From the NCBI RefSeq assembly GCF_032191465.1, contig NZ_JAQOUE010000001.1, positions 1,612,001 to 1,676,000 on the forward strand: 64,000 nt of DNA, in the 5' to 3' direction. The notes below the pieces were generated by a model. It was not told where the DNA came from. It saw nothing but the letters and a program-made list of their open reading frames with translations, and did not search any database. The stretch comes from Candidatus Nitronereus thalassa (GTDB lineage: Bacteria; Nitrospirota; Nitrospiria; Nitrospirales; UBA8639). Both the position numbers and the translations under genes were made by a program. This document shows, piece after piece, positions 44,065 through 53,426 of this stretch (position 1 is the first letter of the stretch; each line of letters begins with the position of its first letter).

Positions 44065-45432
44065 ATGCGCAAGAAACGCTCTAAATCCATTCATCAACCC
44101 GCTTTACCGGGAATATCAGAAGCCCAGGTTCCCATTGTGGCCATCATTGGACGACCCAATGTTGGCAAATCGACATTTTTTAATCGAGTCCTCGGAACCC
44201 GAAGTGCTATTGTCGATGACATGCCGGGTGTCACTCGTGATCGCATCACTGCAGAATGCACCTATCAAGGCCGACGACTTCAGCTCGTCGACACAGGCGG
44301 TTTGGACCTCAGCACTTCAGAGAGCATGGGCCAACTTATTCGCGTCCAATCCCAAACCGCCATTGCCGAAGCCGATATCTTGGTGGTCATCATGGACGGA
44401 CGGGCGGGACTCACCCCGCTTGACCAAGAAATAGCCACACTCCTTCGAGATGTAAACAAACCCACGTTTTACGCCATCAACAAAATAGACACACCCCAAG
44501 CCGAACCCTTGCTCGCAGACTTTTACCAATTAGGCAAGGATCAGCTATTTCCCATTTCTGCTGAGCATGGTACCGGAGTGGATGAATTGCTCGAAGCATT
44601 TTTGCCACTGCTCCCAGTAGATCCCGACGATGGCGAACGCGTACCATTCCCACGGGTCGCCGTGGTGGGTCGTCCGAATGTCGGCAAATCTACCTTGATC
44701 AATACCCTGTTTGGCGCAGAACGCGTGGTCGTCAGTGATATTCCTGGCACCACCCGTGATCCCGTGGATACACATATCGAGTATCAGGGCACACCCATCA
44801 TCTTTACGGATACCGCTGGTATACGGCGTCGCGGAAAAATTGAACGAGGCATCGAAGGGTATAGCTTGGCTAGGACACTTAAAGCCCTCGGCCGCTCCGA
44901 CATCGCCATTTTGATTTTAGACGGAGTCGAAGGCGCCACTGAACAAGACACTAAAATTGCCGGACTATTGTTGAAGCAAGGACGCGGCTGCGTCTTGTTT
45001 ATTAACAAATGGGATCTTCGACAAGATGACCCAACCGCGCAAACCCAATTTTCCAAAGAACTGCATCGCCGTTTTCCATTTTTCACGTTTGTGCCCACCA
45101 TTTTCGGGTCGGCACTCAAGGGATCATCAATAGATCCCCTTTTATCCACAATCCAGAGCGTGATGGAAGCCTTTTGTTATCGCGTGCCCACGGCCCGGCT
45201 CAATCAATTTCTCCAAAAGGCCCTCGAAGATAATCCCCTTCCAAGCAAGCGGCGCAGCCCCTTGAAGTCCATGTTTATGACTCAAGTCGCCACGAAGCCA
45301 CCGACCTTTGCCTTGTTTGTCGGGAAATCTGTGGAAGTCCAGACGTTTTACCTTCGATTTCTGGAAAATCGATTGAGGGACACCTTCGGATTCGAAGGGA
45401 CACCGATTAGAATATTGGTGAGGCAGAGATAA
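44065..45432 (+). CDS. der: ribosome assembly GTPase Der (EngA)
   Basis: 455 aa with two consecutive GTPase domains, unique to Der, and a C-terminal KH-like domain. Walker A appears twice (IIGRPNVGKST near residue 30, VVGRPNVGKST near 200), each with its DTGG/DTAG and NKxD (NKID, NKWD). It matures the 50S subunit. There is a ~20-residue N-terminal extension rich in Lys and Arg; a later start is possible. Followed by the second repeat-flanked island. Confidence 0.97.
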   Translation: MRKKRSKSIHQPALPGISEAQVPIVAIIGRPNVGKSTFFNRVLGTRSAIVDDMPGVTRDRITAECTYQGRRLQLVDTGGLDLSTSESMGQLIRVQSQTAIAEADILVVIMDGRAGLTPLDQEIATLLRDVNKPTFYAINKIDTPQAEPLLADFYQLGKDQLFPISAEHGTGVDELLEAFLPLLPVDPDDGERVPFPRVAVVGRPNVGKSTLINTLFGAERVVVSDIPGTTRDPVDTHIEYQGTPIIFTDTAGIRRRGKIERGIEGYSLARTLKALGRSDIAILILDGVEGATEQDTKIAGLLLKQGRGCVLFINKWDLRQDDPTAQTQFSKELHRRFPFFTFVPTIFGSALKGSSIDPLLSTIQSVMEAFCYRVPTARLNQFLQKALEDNPLPSKRRSPLKSMFMTQVATKPPTFALFVGKSVEVQTFYLRFLENRLRDTFGFEGTPIRILVRQR

Positions 45433-45500
45433 TTGACAATCTAGAAGCGGCAGTTTGGGGTCAAACTTTCTCGCTAGATTATTTGCAAGAATTATTTCTA

Positions 45501-45736
45501 GCAGGGTTTCGCCCCTGCATGACGAGGTCCTTTTGTTTCGGCAAAAGGACCCAAAACCATTTCCGCCCGTCTGCGGCCTTCCAGAGAATGGAGGAAAACC
45601 TCTCCATTCTCTTCCAGGTCCCTCCGCCTACGCCCCGAATAAGATGGCGAGAGAACTCGCTGCGCTCAAACAGCTCTCGCCAAAAAGTCGATTCGGGCCT
45701 CCGGCTCCGCCGCAGCCAAAGGCGGGAGACACTTAA
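45501..45736 (+). repeat. dispersed hairpin element, copy 3 (forward)
   Basis: Same element as at 17932: GCAGGG-TTTCGC-CCCTGC at 45501-45518, then GGTCCTTTTG/CAAAAGGACC (45526-45551, perfect 10-bp stem), AAAACCAT, variable middle, conserved tail. Faces copy 4 across the second nuclease gene. Confidence 0.85.
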
Positions 45737-45829
45737 GAAACACATCTAAAAATGGAAGCGTCCCCTTTTCTGCAAGCTGTGTACTCGGAACCCCTGAAAT
45801 TTCTCAGGCAGAGTTTGCCACAGCATAAA

Positions 45830-46387
45830 TCACCCTTGGTTACGCCACTGCCAGGGTGGGACCGGATAGTCGGTACCCCATAATCCAACTCGCTTAGATC
45901 TCGCCCATCTCTCGAGTCGAGTCAGCTGATGTTGCCTCACCGTCGGTAGATGACCATAGTACTTCCGCATGACCCAAGCGTGTCCCAGCATGACCATACG
46001 CTCATTAACGTTAATCCACTCAGATCTATGCTCACACTGTACATATATCGTCGCGAGCGTACGTCCGTGTTTGTCAATACCATGTTCCTCTATGAGCACA
46101 TTCCGACCACCGATCAGCTTGATGATTCCAGCCTTCGCGATATTGCCCCAATGTTGCCCATCTTCCGAGCAGTCAATGGCGTATAAGCGAATACGCATTT
46201 CCCTCCGCGACTTCGATACGATTACGGTGTCGCCGTCAATGATGTATCGCACCCTAAATTTTGGCAGATCGCTTGCTGTTATTTCGCAATATTGAGTCGC
46301 ATGTTCATCTTCACCAGTATATGAAAAGAGTGCGATCAGTACTGCTATTAGGACTACTGCAAAAAGAGCGAGCAGACTGATTTCCAC
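45830..46387 (-). CDS. staphylococcal-nuclease-like protein, membrane-anchored or exported
   Basis: 185 aa. Residues ~45-175 are an SNase domain: IIDGDT near 51, the Arg-bearing RIRLYAIDCSED near 67 and DKHGRTLATIYV near 106, equivalents of the catalytic Asp, Arg, Glu and Arg. An N-terminal hydrophobic helix (LLALFAVVLIAVLIALFS) places it in the membrane or outside. It would cut DNA or RNA with Ca2+. The gene lies between inverted copies 3 and 4 of the dispersed element and is preceded by a hairpin module like that of the HNH gene, so it is likely acquired. Confidence 0.8.
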   Translation of the reverse strand: MEISLLALFAVVLIAVLIALFSYTGEDEHATQYCEITASDLPKFRVRYIIDGDTVIVSKSRREMRIRLYAIDCSEDGQHWGNIAKAGIIKLIGGRNVLIEEHGIDKHGRTLATIYVQCEHRSEWINVNERMVMLGHAWVMRKYYGHLPTVRQHQLTRLERWARSKRVGLWGTDYPVPPWQWRNQG

Positions 46388-46438
46388 AGTATTCTCCGTG
46401 CGCTAACGCGGGATAACCTCGTTAAATGGCACAGGCAA

Positions 46439-46504
46439 CCTAACAATGCTTAGATGGACCCGTGTAAGAGGACGGGTCTTGGAGATTCTGTCCGGATAAC
46501 ACGC
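46439..46504 (-). repeat. conserved hairpin module upstream of the SNase gene (copy 2)
   Basis: GACCCGT (46457-46463) pairs with ACGGGTC (46472-46478); flanks TTAGATGG and CTGTCCGGATAACACGC match copy 1 at 19073. On the minus strand its gene side reads GTTAGGT, an exact integron simple-site end. Stem bases differ between copies in a paired fashion. Confidence 0.6.
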
Positions 46505-46722
46505 ATCGAGTCTTCTGAACAATACGCCAGAATCGTTGTATATTCAATTTGTTACGCCCACAATTCCAGTTATTTTGGCATCTTATGAAGATCAGGATAA
46601 TGCCACCTATTTGAATAAACTCACAAAAAATTAAATTAATCCGTCCCCTTTTCTCTTACTTCTTTGCTTCAAAAACTCACCTTACCATTTTCTTCGATTG
46701 TCATTCAGGTCTTTGCCTTTCT

Positions 46723-46935
46723 CCTGCGTTGGGCGCGGCTGGGCCGCCGCACCGAATCCTACCTCTCGGCGCGGACTGTCTGAACGGAGAGGAGGCTTTA
46801 ACCTCGGAGTGAGTTTCCGCGTCATCTTGATTCGGGGTGGCGGCCCAGTTCCCCGTTGTTCTGCGCACAGGCAAGAATGGTTTTGCCTCCTTTTGCCGAA
46901 ACAAAAGGAGGTCGTCTGCAGGGGCGAAACCCTGC
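46723..46935 (-). repeat. dispersed hairpin element, copy 4 (inverted)
   Basis: Minus-strand copy: end hairpin at 46918-46935, second hairpin CCTCCTTTTG/CAAAAGGAGG, then AAAACCAT and the GGGCGCGGCTGGGCC end shared with copy 2. Confidence 0.85.
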
Positions 46936-47045
46936 ATATACAAATAAGGATAATGAGAGTGGGCGGAGTAGAATTGGATTTGGAAATTAGAGGTAAATCT
47001 GGTGAGGGGCGGATAAGCATTTTCCCCAAAGATGGGGTTCACGAT

Positions 47046-48416
47046 TTACCCATCACGCATATGCGCAATCTGAGAAAAATATTCCACGAACGCCCGGATG
47101 CCGCCAGAGGCTTGGGCCCAATCAAAGAATTCATTGGGCGCATGGTAGCCATGCTCTGGCAAACTGAGACCCATGAAAAGAATCGGCACCTTCCAGGCTC
47201 GCTCCATGAGCTTCACTGCCCCGATTGAGCCACCTTCCCGAACAAAGGATGGGGTTATGCTGAACCCAACGTGCACCGCCTTTCGCAAGGCCTCCGCATA
47301 GGGACCACTCGTAATCCCCTGAAATGGCTCAAGTTGTTCATCGCACTCCACGTGAATGTCAGGATTATGTTTTTTAATAAAAGCCTGAAGCTGCGAGAAA
47401 ATTTTTTGAGGCTGTTGATTAGGCACGAGTCTCATGCTGATTTTGAGTCTGCCACATGGTGGCACAGCGGTTTTGACTCCAGGGCCACTATACCCACCCA
47501 CAAGGCCGTGCACTTCGAACGTGGGCGCAGCCCAAATTCTTTTCACAAGGTTGGCCCGATCCTCGGTCCGAATCGATCGCAATCCATAGGCTTTTTTAAA
47601 TCTGGCCACCTCAAACCCTGACGATAAAAACTCCTTCATATCACGAGGAGAAGGAGGCACGACGTGATCGTAAAACCCAGGGATTTTTACCCGACCCGTT
47701 TGAGCATCTACACAGGCATGGACAGCCTCGCATAATTCGGCAAGTGGGTTTCTCGCCCCACCCCCGGTTAAACCTGAATGAACATCGGTCGTACCAGTAC
47801 GCAAGGTCAGTTGAGCCGCAAGCAATCCGCGAAGCCCTGTCGGCACGGCAGGGCGTTGGCGCGAGACCCAGATCGTATCGGAAATCAAGACGGAGTCTGG
47901 ACGAGGCACTAGTGTTTTTTGATCCAAGGCATCTTGAAAATTCGGGCTCCCGATTTCTTCTTCCAGTTCCCACAGAAACCGAATGTTTAAGGGTACGCCC
48001 TGCTCAACCGCATACCGAGCAGCAAACAGCGCTGTTAACGCCGGACCTTTATCATCCGTGGTTCCTCGACCTCGATAACGATTACCTTCCTTACAAAACT
48101 GAAATGGTTCTTGCCGCCACTCCGGTTCCTGTGCTGGCTGCACATCCAGATGGTTATATATCGTCAGAGTGGGATACTGTTTACCAACCTGCCAGCCGCC
48201 AGACACCGCTGGGTACCCACCCGTTTTGACGAGACGAGCCTGGGCCCCAAAGCTTTTCAGAGATTGCATCCCAAGAGTGGCCATTCGATTAATATCTTTG
48301 ACCCGGTCAGGGTCAGAACTAATGGATGGTGTTTCCACCATCTGAGACAAGAGGTCTTCAAAGTGAGACCGTGATGATCGGATATAGGATTCCAAATGCG
48401 CGTTTCGTTTCGTCAT
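47046..48416 (-). CDS. M20 family metallopeptidase (dipeptidase)
   Basis: 456 aa. Zinc site motifs: YNHLDVQPAQ near residue 86 (His), GRGTTDDKGP near 117 (bridging Asp), ELEEEIGSPNF near 151 (catalytic Glu pair), a later Asp and a C-terminal His. The dimerisation domain lies at ~200-315. It probably removes residues from dipeptides or small peptides in the cytoplasm. Last in a four-gene minus-strand run (macrodomain, HTH-MBL, M50, M20), 32 bases after the M50 gene. Confidence 0.9.
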   Translation of the reverse strand: MTKRNAHLESYIRSSRSHFEDLLSQMVETPSISSDPDRVKDINRMATLGMQSLKSFGAQARLVKTGGYPAVSGGWQVGKQYPTLTIYNHLDVQPAQEPEWRQEPFQFCKEGNRYRGRGTTDDKGPALTALFAARYAVEQGVPLNIRFLWELEEEIGSPNFQDALDQKTLVPRPDSVLISDTIWVSRQRPAVPTGLRGLLAAQLTLRTGTTDVHSGLTGGGARNPLAELCEAVHACVDAQTGRVKIPGFYDHVVPPSPRDMKEFLSSGFEVARFKKAYGLRSIRTEDRANLVKRIWAAPTFEVHGLVGGYSGPGVKTAVPPCGRLKISMRLVPNQQPQKIFSQLQAFIKKHNPDIHVECDEQLEPFQGITSGPYAEALRKAVHVGFSITPSFVREGGSIGAVKLMERAWKVPILFMGLSLPEHGYHAPNEFFDWAQASGGIRAFVEYFSQIAHMRDG

Positions 48417-48448
48417 GGATAACTCTTATCCTATAGTCAACATTTCTA

Positions 48449-49435
48449 CTATCCAAAGTAAAAAGGAACTGGGGAAAAACTCAGAACAAATATGGCAATC
48501 GCCAACCATCCAACCCACACCCGTCCTCGACCTAATTCGGCGGAAGGATCAATAACAGGTGGGTGAGCAATTCCCACCAACACCGTCAATCCCGCCCACA
48601 ACAACCATCCGGGCCATCCCCAAATACCCAGCACCACTAAGATTGGAAGCACTGCATATGCCAACGTCCGTTGACGCCGTCCGAATAAGGCAAAGGCCAC
48701 ATGCCCTCCATCGAGCTGCCCTACTGGCAACAGATTTAAGGCGGTAACAAAGAGACCAAACCAGGCCGCGAACCCAACAGGGTGCAACACAATATCATAA
48801 GTTTCGGGAATAGGACCAAAGACTAACCATGCGAAAAACTGAAGAAGCAGAGGCTCTCCCAATTGTAGCCCATACAAACCCAGTTTGGGCACCACCGTGG
48901 ACAGCGACAATCCGATAATCAAAGCCACCACCGCCACCACAAATCCTGCAATAGGCCCCGCCACTCCGATATCAAATAAAGCCCGACGATTCATGATGGG
49001 CGAGCGCATCCGAATAATAGCCCCAAACGTTCCAATGAATTGGGGAGGCCCTGGAATGAACATGGGAAGGGATGCTGGAACCCGATGGATCCGCGAAAGC
49101 CAAAAGTGGCCAAATTCATGAGTCACAAGAATTCCCAGAAGTGTGGCGGCAAATGGCCACCCTTGAAACAAATTCTCGGGATACCGTATTAAAAAATCCC
49201 AGGCGCCTTTCACTGGGTGAGTATTGACCTGATAAGCCCCAGCCCAAAGAGTGGTAAAAACCGTGACGACAAAAAGAAGAATCGGGAGGTAGAGAATTGA
49301 AAAGATGCTTGGGGCCTCAGGAACATGGGCCTCCCATTCCGGAGGCCATTCATAAGTGTCGGAAGGTAAATCTTCTTGAGGATTTTCTTCTGGGCGATCA
49401 CCAATTCTGCCGGGGGGAACTTTGTGGTCATCCAT
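48449..49435 (-). CDS. site-2 protease family (M50) membrane metalloprotease
   Basis: 328 aa, about six membrane helices. The zinc motif HEFGH is near residue 105 and the third ligand motif LPVGQLDGGH near 238. Site-2 proteases cut within membranes, often to release regulators. The soluble N-terminal ~45 residues are Pro/Glu-rich and no PDZ domain is seen, as in the plant EGY-like and Mycobacterium-type compact forms. Gap to the M20 gene 32 bases, to the MBL gene 33; likely one operon. Confidence 0.9.
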   Translation of the reverse strand: MDDHKVPPGRIGDRPEENPQEDLPSDTYEWPPEWEAHVPEAPSIFSILYLPILLFVVTVFTTLWAGAYQVNTHPVKGAWDFLIRYPENLFQGWPFAATLLGILVTHEFGHFWLSRIHRVPASLPMFIPGPPQFIGTFGAIIRMRSPIMNRRALFDIGVAGPIAGFVVAVVALIIGLSLSTVVPKLGLYGLQLGEPLLLQFFAWLVFGPIPETYDIVLHPVGFAAWFGLFVTALNLLPVGQLDGGHVAFALFGRRQRTLAYAVLPILVVLGIWGWPGWLLWAGLTVLVGIAHPPVIDPSAELGRGRVWVGWLAIAIFVLSFSPVPFYFG

Positions 49436-49468
49436 GAACGTTTTGATTCTGAGCGAGGCAGGAGATAA

Positions 49469-50314
49469 TCATCCAAATGGATTATGAATTTTTTCTTCTT
49501 TTACCGTGGTCGCGGGACCATGTCCAGGCAGCAATACCGTCTCGTCAGGAAGCTGTAACACGCATCCACGCACAGATTGCAAATGCTCCGGGTAAAGGGA
49601 GAAGGGGTTCGATCGTCCAATCGACCCAGCAAAGAGCGTATCACCCACAAAGCAAATCTTATGATCGACGAGGGACACCTGGAAACAGAACCCGCCGGGG
49701 GTATGCCCAGGCGTCGCCAAGCAGGTTACCGTAAGGGAACCCACAGAAATTTTTTGCCCGTTATGCGGGACAACAAGCTTCTCTTTCTCTGGTTTCCAGG
49801 GTAACAATGGAAAATCACCATTCCCCAAATACACAGGAACCGGCCATTCCTTCAAAATGCTATCGAGCCCACCGGCATGATCGGTATGTCCATGGGTTAA
49901 ACACACTCCAACGAGCTTGAACCCTCGGCTTTTTACTTCGGCCAACATGGCCTTGGCATTGTACGCCGTATCAATAAAGACTGCCTCTTTGGTTCCGGCA
50001 TCGAAAAGCACATAGCCTTTAACCTCATAACCGCCAATTTCTCCCCTCACGGTAATAACGGCGGTTTCAAGCCAGCTCGGCGATGGAATGGGTTCCCACA
50101 GCTCAATCGCAACAGCATTCAACGCCCTGGATTTTAAGGACAATACGTTGGCGGTAGCCTCAACCTCAGCGGCCGAAGGCATGCGCACACCTTTTTCAAG
50201 ACTTTCCCAATCGGTGCGCGACAAGGTAGCGTGTTCCGACACCTGCTCCACCGAATACGCAAGTCCGGATCTGGCTTTTTTCACAATATCGCAAAATTCG
50301 TCTTCAAGCGGCAT
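49469..50314 (-). CDS. metallo-beta-lactamase fold hydrolase with N-terminal helix-turn-helix
   Basis: 281 aa. Residues ~1-70 read as an XRE-type HTH (SVEQVSEHATLSRTDWESLEKG then PSAAEVEATANVL). Residues ~85-275 are a glyoxalase-II-like MBL domain with THGHTDHAGG near 140, GHTPGG near 205, VGDTLF near 222 and a final LPGHGP near 262: all metal ligands are present. MBL enzymes of this class hydrolyse thioesters or related compounds. The HTH fusion suggests it either regulates or is regulated by DNA binding. Part of the 50891-47046 run. Confidence 0.83.
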   Translation of the reverse strand: MPLEDEFCDIVKKARSGLAYSVEQVSEHATLSRTDWESLEKGVRMPSAAEVEATANVLSLKSRALNAVAIELWEPIPSPSWLETAVITVRGEIGGYEVKGYVLFDAGTKEAVFIDTAYNAKAMLAEVKSRGFKLVGVCLTHGHTDHAGGLDSILKEWPVPVYLGNGDFPLLPWKPEKEKLVVPHNGQKISVGSLTVTCLATPGHTPGGFCFQVSLVDHKICFVGDTLFAGSIGRSNPFSLYPEHLQSVRGCVLQLPDETVLLPGHGPATTVKEEKIHNPFG

Positions 50315-50378
50315 AGGTTATTCCTTGAATTCCTCTTGTCTCCTTAAAAACCTGAATTCGGTCGCACCGCCTAATTCA

Positions 50379-50891
50379 TCATAGGAGATTTTGCCAGGCT
50401 TGCACCATCACCGAGTCAATATCAATCAACACCACCGATTGCAAGAATTCTGGCTGGAATCGGCGAATTTCTTCAATCATTTCGCGCGCGCATTCTTGCG
50501 GGGAGACTTTTCCAACGCCTGTCCCCAAACCCGGAAGGGCCAGGGATTGAAACCCTTGTTCATCAGCAAGAACCAAGGCGGCCCGGGTCGCTGCACCCAC
50601 ATTCGTTGGTGGAATTCGCATGGCAGGCTCCGGCATTGTTGGCGCATGGATGATCCCGCGAAACTTCGTACGCCCACCAGAGGTGAGCACGGCCATCCCC
50701 ACCGGAATAGGGGCTTGTTTCCGAGCTTCTTCCTCCACTTGGAACCCGGCCTCACGACGAATGACTCCGGCCACCCCGCCGCCCATCAAGCCATGACTAT
50801 TTGCCGCATTCACGATCACTTGCGTCTCAGCATCGAGAATACTCCCTTGCATGACCTTGATGTCTAACGACCGTGCAGCTTCATGAACCAT
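50379..50891 (-). CDS. macrodomain protein (ADP-ribose related)
   Basis: 170 aa, almost only a macrodomain: VIVNAANSHGLMGGGVAGVIRRE near residue 25 (split by its Gly loop) and LPGLGTGVGKVSP near 120. Such proteins bind ADP-ribose and may remove it from proteins or hydrolyse O-acetyl-ADP-ribose. The ATG at 50891 with GGAG 5 nt upstream is preferred to the one at 50912. First of the four-gene run, after the terminator of the GGDEF-EAL gene. Confidence 0.88.
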   Translation of the reverse strand: MVHEAARSLDIKVMQGSILDAETQVIVNAANSHGLMGGGVAGVIRREAGFQVEEEARKQAPIPVGMAVLTSGGRTKFRGIIHAPTMPEPAMRIPPTNVGAATRAALVLADEQGFQSLALPGLGTGVGKVSPQECAREMIEEIRRFQPEFLQSVVLIDIDSVMVQAWQNLL

Positions 50892-50925
50892 GGAAACTCC
50901 GTCGCTCCTCATTTCGATTGGGCAT

Positions 50926-50960
50926 AAAAAAAGCCCATGGTCCTCACCTTACCATGAGCC
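50926..50960 (-). terminator. terminator after the REC-GGDEF-EAL gene
   Basis: GCCCATGGT (50933-50941) pairs with ACCATGAGC (50951-50959, one wobble); a run of seven T follows on the minus strand. Confidence 0.85.
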
Positions 50961-51040
50961 TCAAAATCTCGCTACTCTTCGCCTGCGCCCAATATACTCA
51001 TTGGGCCGCACAACGAAAATTTAGTCTATTCGTAGGGCAT

Positions 51041-52819
51041 TTACCCTGTCCACCGTTTGGCGAGAGATGACAGATTCCATGAAAAGGATCCCCCCTCCGC
51101 ACCTGTACCAACCGGTTCTAACCATCGATTTTGGAAACCAGAGGTCACCTCTTCTGGAGCCACTGCCGGGCTCATGAGAAACCCCTGGATGGCATCGCAC
51201 CCACGTTCGTGTAAAAAGTCCCATTGGGCCTGCGTTTCTACCCCCTCGGCCGTGACTTTCATATGTAACCCGTGTGCGAGGGCAATCATCCCGCTGGCGA
51301 TAGCCGAATCGCCTTCATTGGAGGGTATATCCCCAACAAATGACCGATCAATTTTTAGGGTATCGATAGGAAAACATTTTAAGTAACTGAGTGATGAATA
51401 GCCCGTTCCAAAATCATCAATTGAAATTTTGATTCCCAAGGCCTTCAGCTCTTTCAACCGATTGGTCGAAGCGCCATTGCTTTCAAAGAGCAAACTCTCC
51501 GTCAATTCGAGCTCGAGGAATTGAGGGTCTAATCTGCTTTCCGCAAGGATACTGGCCACTTTCCCCACAAATAATTTCTGTCGGAATTGCCGAGCTGATA
51601 AATTCACACTCACACTCGTCAGAGGAAGCCCGGATTCCTGCCATTCTTTGTTTTGTCGACATGCTGTGGACAACACCCACTCACCAATTGGCACGATCAT
51701 TCCATTTTCTTCAGCCATAGGAATAAATTCGTCTGGCAAAATAATGCCCCGTTCAGGATGACACCATCGCAACAACGCCTCGAGAGAAATCACTCGTCCA
51801 CTTTTCATATCAATCAGCGGCTGATAGTGCAGAAGAAATTCTTCACGATCCAGCGCATGGCGCAGCCGCGTTTCCATGGCCAGATGTTGCGAAGCCTTTC
51901 CATTGGATTCCATGGTGGTCGTATAAAATCGATAGGCATTTCTTCCTTGTCGCTTCGCTCGGTACATGGCCATATCCGCATTCTTAATCAGCGTCTCGGG
52001 ATCTTTCCCATATTGAGGATAAATGGCAATCCCGATACTTGGTGTCACAAACAGTTCCTGGTCTTGAACCATGACTGGTTGTGCCACAATTTGGAGAAGT
52101 TCTTGCGCAACATTGGAGGCGTCCTGTACCGTCCCAATGTCTTCGAGGATCACGGTAAATTCATCGCCGCCCAATCTGGCAACCGTGTCACTTTTTCGCA
52201 TGCGGGAACGAAGGCGCTCGGCAATTACCTTCAATACCTGATCACCGCCATCATGCCCTAAGGAATCATTAATCACCTTAAATCGATCAAGATCAAGGAA
52301 CATGAGCGCCACATGCTTCCCATTTCGTTCAGCACGCGCCAACGCAAGTGACAACAGTTCCTTGAAAAGACTGCGATTCGCCAATCCTGTTAGCGAATCA
52401 TATTGAGCCAAATACGCCATTCGTTCCTCGGCACGTTTACGCTCGATGGCATAGCAAATGGATCGCTCCAACAAGTTCGAATTTATTTGCTCTTTAACCA
52501 AGGAGTCCGCTGCTCCGGCCTTAATAGCTTCTGTATCTATACCATGATCAGGTTCCTCGGTGAGCATGATAAGGGGAGCCGTACACCCGTTGTAAATTGC
52601 TTCACGAATCAAATCGAGCCCCGACCGTTCTCCCAACTTATAATCCAACAAGTACACGTCATGAGCATTACGTCGAATTGTCTCAAGTGCGGCCTCATAC
52701 CCAGATACCCATTCCAGGACAAACTTCGGGTCTCGAGCATCCTCCAATAATTTTTTAGTCGAAATGCAATCCTCTTCTCGTTGATTAACCAGAAGCACTC
52801 GCACTTGGCTGTTCTCCAT
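51041..52819 (-). CDS. REC-GGDEF-EAL cyclic-di-GMP protein
   Basis: 592 aa. Receiver domain (~1-125) with Asp in LLDYKLG near 53, Thr in MLTEE and Lys in LVKEQ; diguanylate cyclase domain (~165-330) with an intact RLGGDEF; phosphodiesterase domain (~345-590) with [21 protein letters not shown] and AEGVET, all catalytic residues in place. So both making and breaking of cyclic-di-GMP are possible, set by phosphorylation from an unlinked kinase. The ATG at 52819 has AAGGGGG 7 nt upstream; the longer frame to 52951 lacks support. Confidence 0.93.
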   Translation of the reverse strand: MENSQVRVLLVNQREEDCISTKKLLEDARDPKFVLEWVSGYEAALETIRRNAHDVYLLDYKLGERSGLDLIREAIYNGCTAPLIMLTEEPDHGIDTEAIKAGAADSLVKEQINSNLLERSICYAIERKRAEERMAYLAQYDSLTGLANRSLFKELLSLALARAERNGKHVALMFLDLDRFKVINDSLGHDGGDQVLKVIAERLRSRMRKSDTVARLGGDEFTVILEDIGTVQDASNVAQELLQIVAQPVMVQDQELFVTPSIGIAIYPQYGKDPETLIKNADMAMYRAKRQGRNAYRFYTTTMESNGKASQHLAMETRLRHALDREEFLLHYQPLIDMKSGRVISLEALLRWCHPERGIILPDEFIPMAEENGMIVPIGEWVLSTACRQNKEWQESGLPLTSVSVNLSARQFRQKLFVGKVASILAESRLDPQFLELELTESLLFESNGASTNRLKELKALGIKISIDDFGTGYSSLSYLKCFPIDTLKIDRSFVGDIPSNEGDSAIASGMIALAHGLHMKVTAEGVETQAQWDFLHERGCDAIQGFLMSPAVAPEEVTSGFQNRWLEPVGTGAEGGSFSWNLSSLAKRWTG

Positions 52820-52951
52820 TTCAGCCCCCTTCGCTCGTTGGCTTTTCCCAACCTTCTTCAAAACCAAAGGTCTCTTACACTCAAATGCTAATATGACATG
52901 CCAAAAACCACAACAGACATCACTTTGCGTCTTAGGAGAATTTGTGAGCAA

Positions 52952-53289
52952 GATTAATACCGAACTATTCTGCCTTCACCTCAAATGTACAAAAAGAGGG
53001 CTATTATTCCATAAGCCATTGAAAAATTAGGAAAAATAAGTTCAAAGAGTAAGAATTGAAAGGAGGAAATTTTTTCCTTTTCGACGTCAAAAAACTGACA
53101 TGTCGGAAATATTGACACCACTTTGCCTATTTTCCTGATACCAAAAGGATCTAGGCTGATAAGGAAAACAGGGATAACACCCGGACTCTAAGTTTTCGGG
53201 CCGAAGTAGATGGGAGTCTAAGGTATAACAATAAACAGTGGAATATTTTTGTGGAGAGGAATTAAACCCGAGGAGCATCTTGTTCTGAT
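52952..53289 (+). other. gene-poor spacer, first part
   Basis: No convincing gene. A 63-residue minus-strand frame (53087-53278) has no ribosome site and no homology I can see. ACATGTCGG at about 53098-53106 recurs at 53413-53421 inside the candidate RNA. A TTGACA lies near 53114 and a TATAAC near 53224, each without a good partner. Confidence 0.4.
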
Positions 53290-53426
53290 GGGTCCCAGCC
53301 CCCTTGTGGGCCGCTCACCGAAGGAAAAAGAGCCGACATGCTCCGGTGAGGGTGCCAGGCCGCACCGGGTGGGGCATGGTCACGCTCGAAGGACATAGAC
53401 ACAAGGAGTGGAACATGTCGGGGCCC
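53290..53426 (+). ncRNA. candidate structured RNA, family unknown
   Basis: A roughly 137-nt GC-rich block in an AT-rich gap. Paired arms seen by eye: GGGTCCC (53290-53296) with GGGGCCC (53420-53426, one wobble); CCTTGTG (53302-53308) with CACAAGG (53400-53406); CTCACCG (53314-53320) with CGGTGAG (53344-53350), inside which GAGC/GCTC pair; GGTGC with GCACC (53351-53366). A rival pairing joins CCGACATG (53333-53340) with CATGTCGG (53414-53421). Long closing stem and internal loops recall 6S RNA, but I cannot match the 6S consensus. Strand is uncertain. Confidence 0.4.

Noticed and set aside
52820-52951. 44-residue N-terminal extension of the REC-GGDEF-EAL protein
   Set aside because: The receiver domain starts right after the ATG at 52819, which has its own ribosome site; the extension has no domain character.
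53087-53278. 63-residue minus-strand frame
   Set aside because: No Shine-Dalgarno sequence, no recognisable domain, and it begins just beside the candidate RNA.
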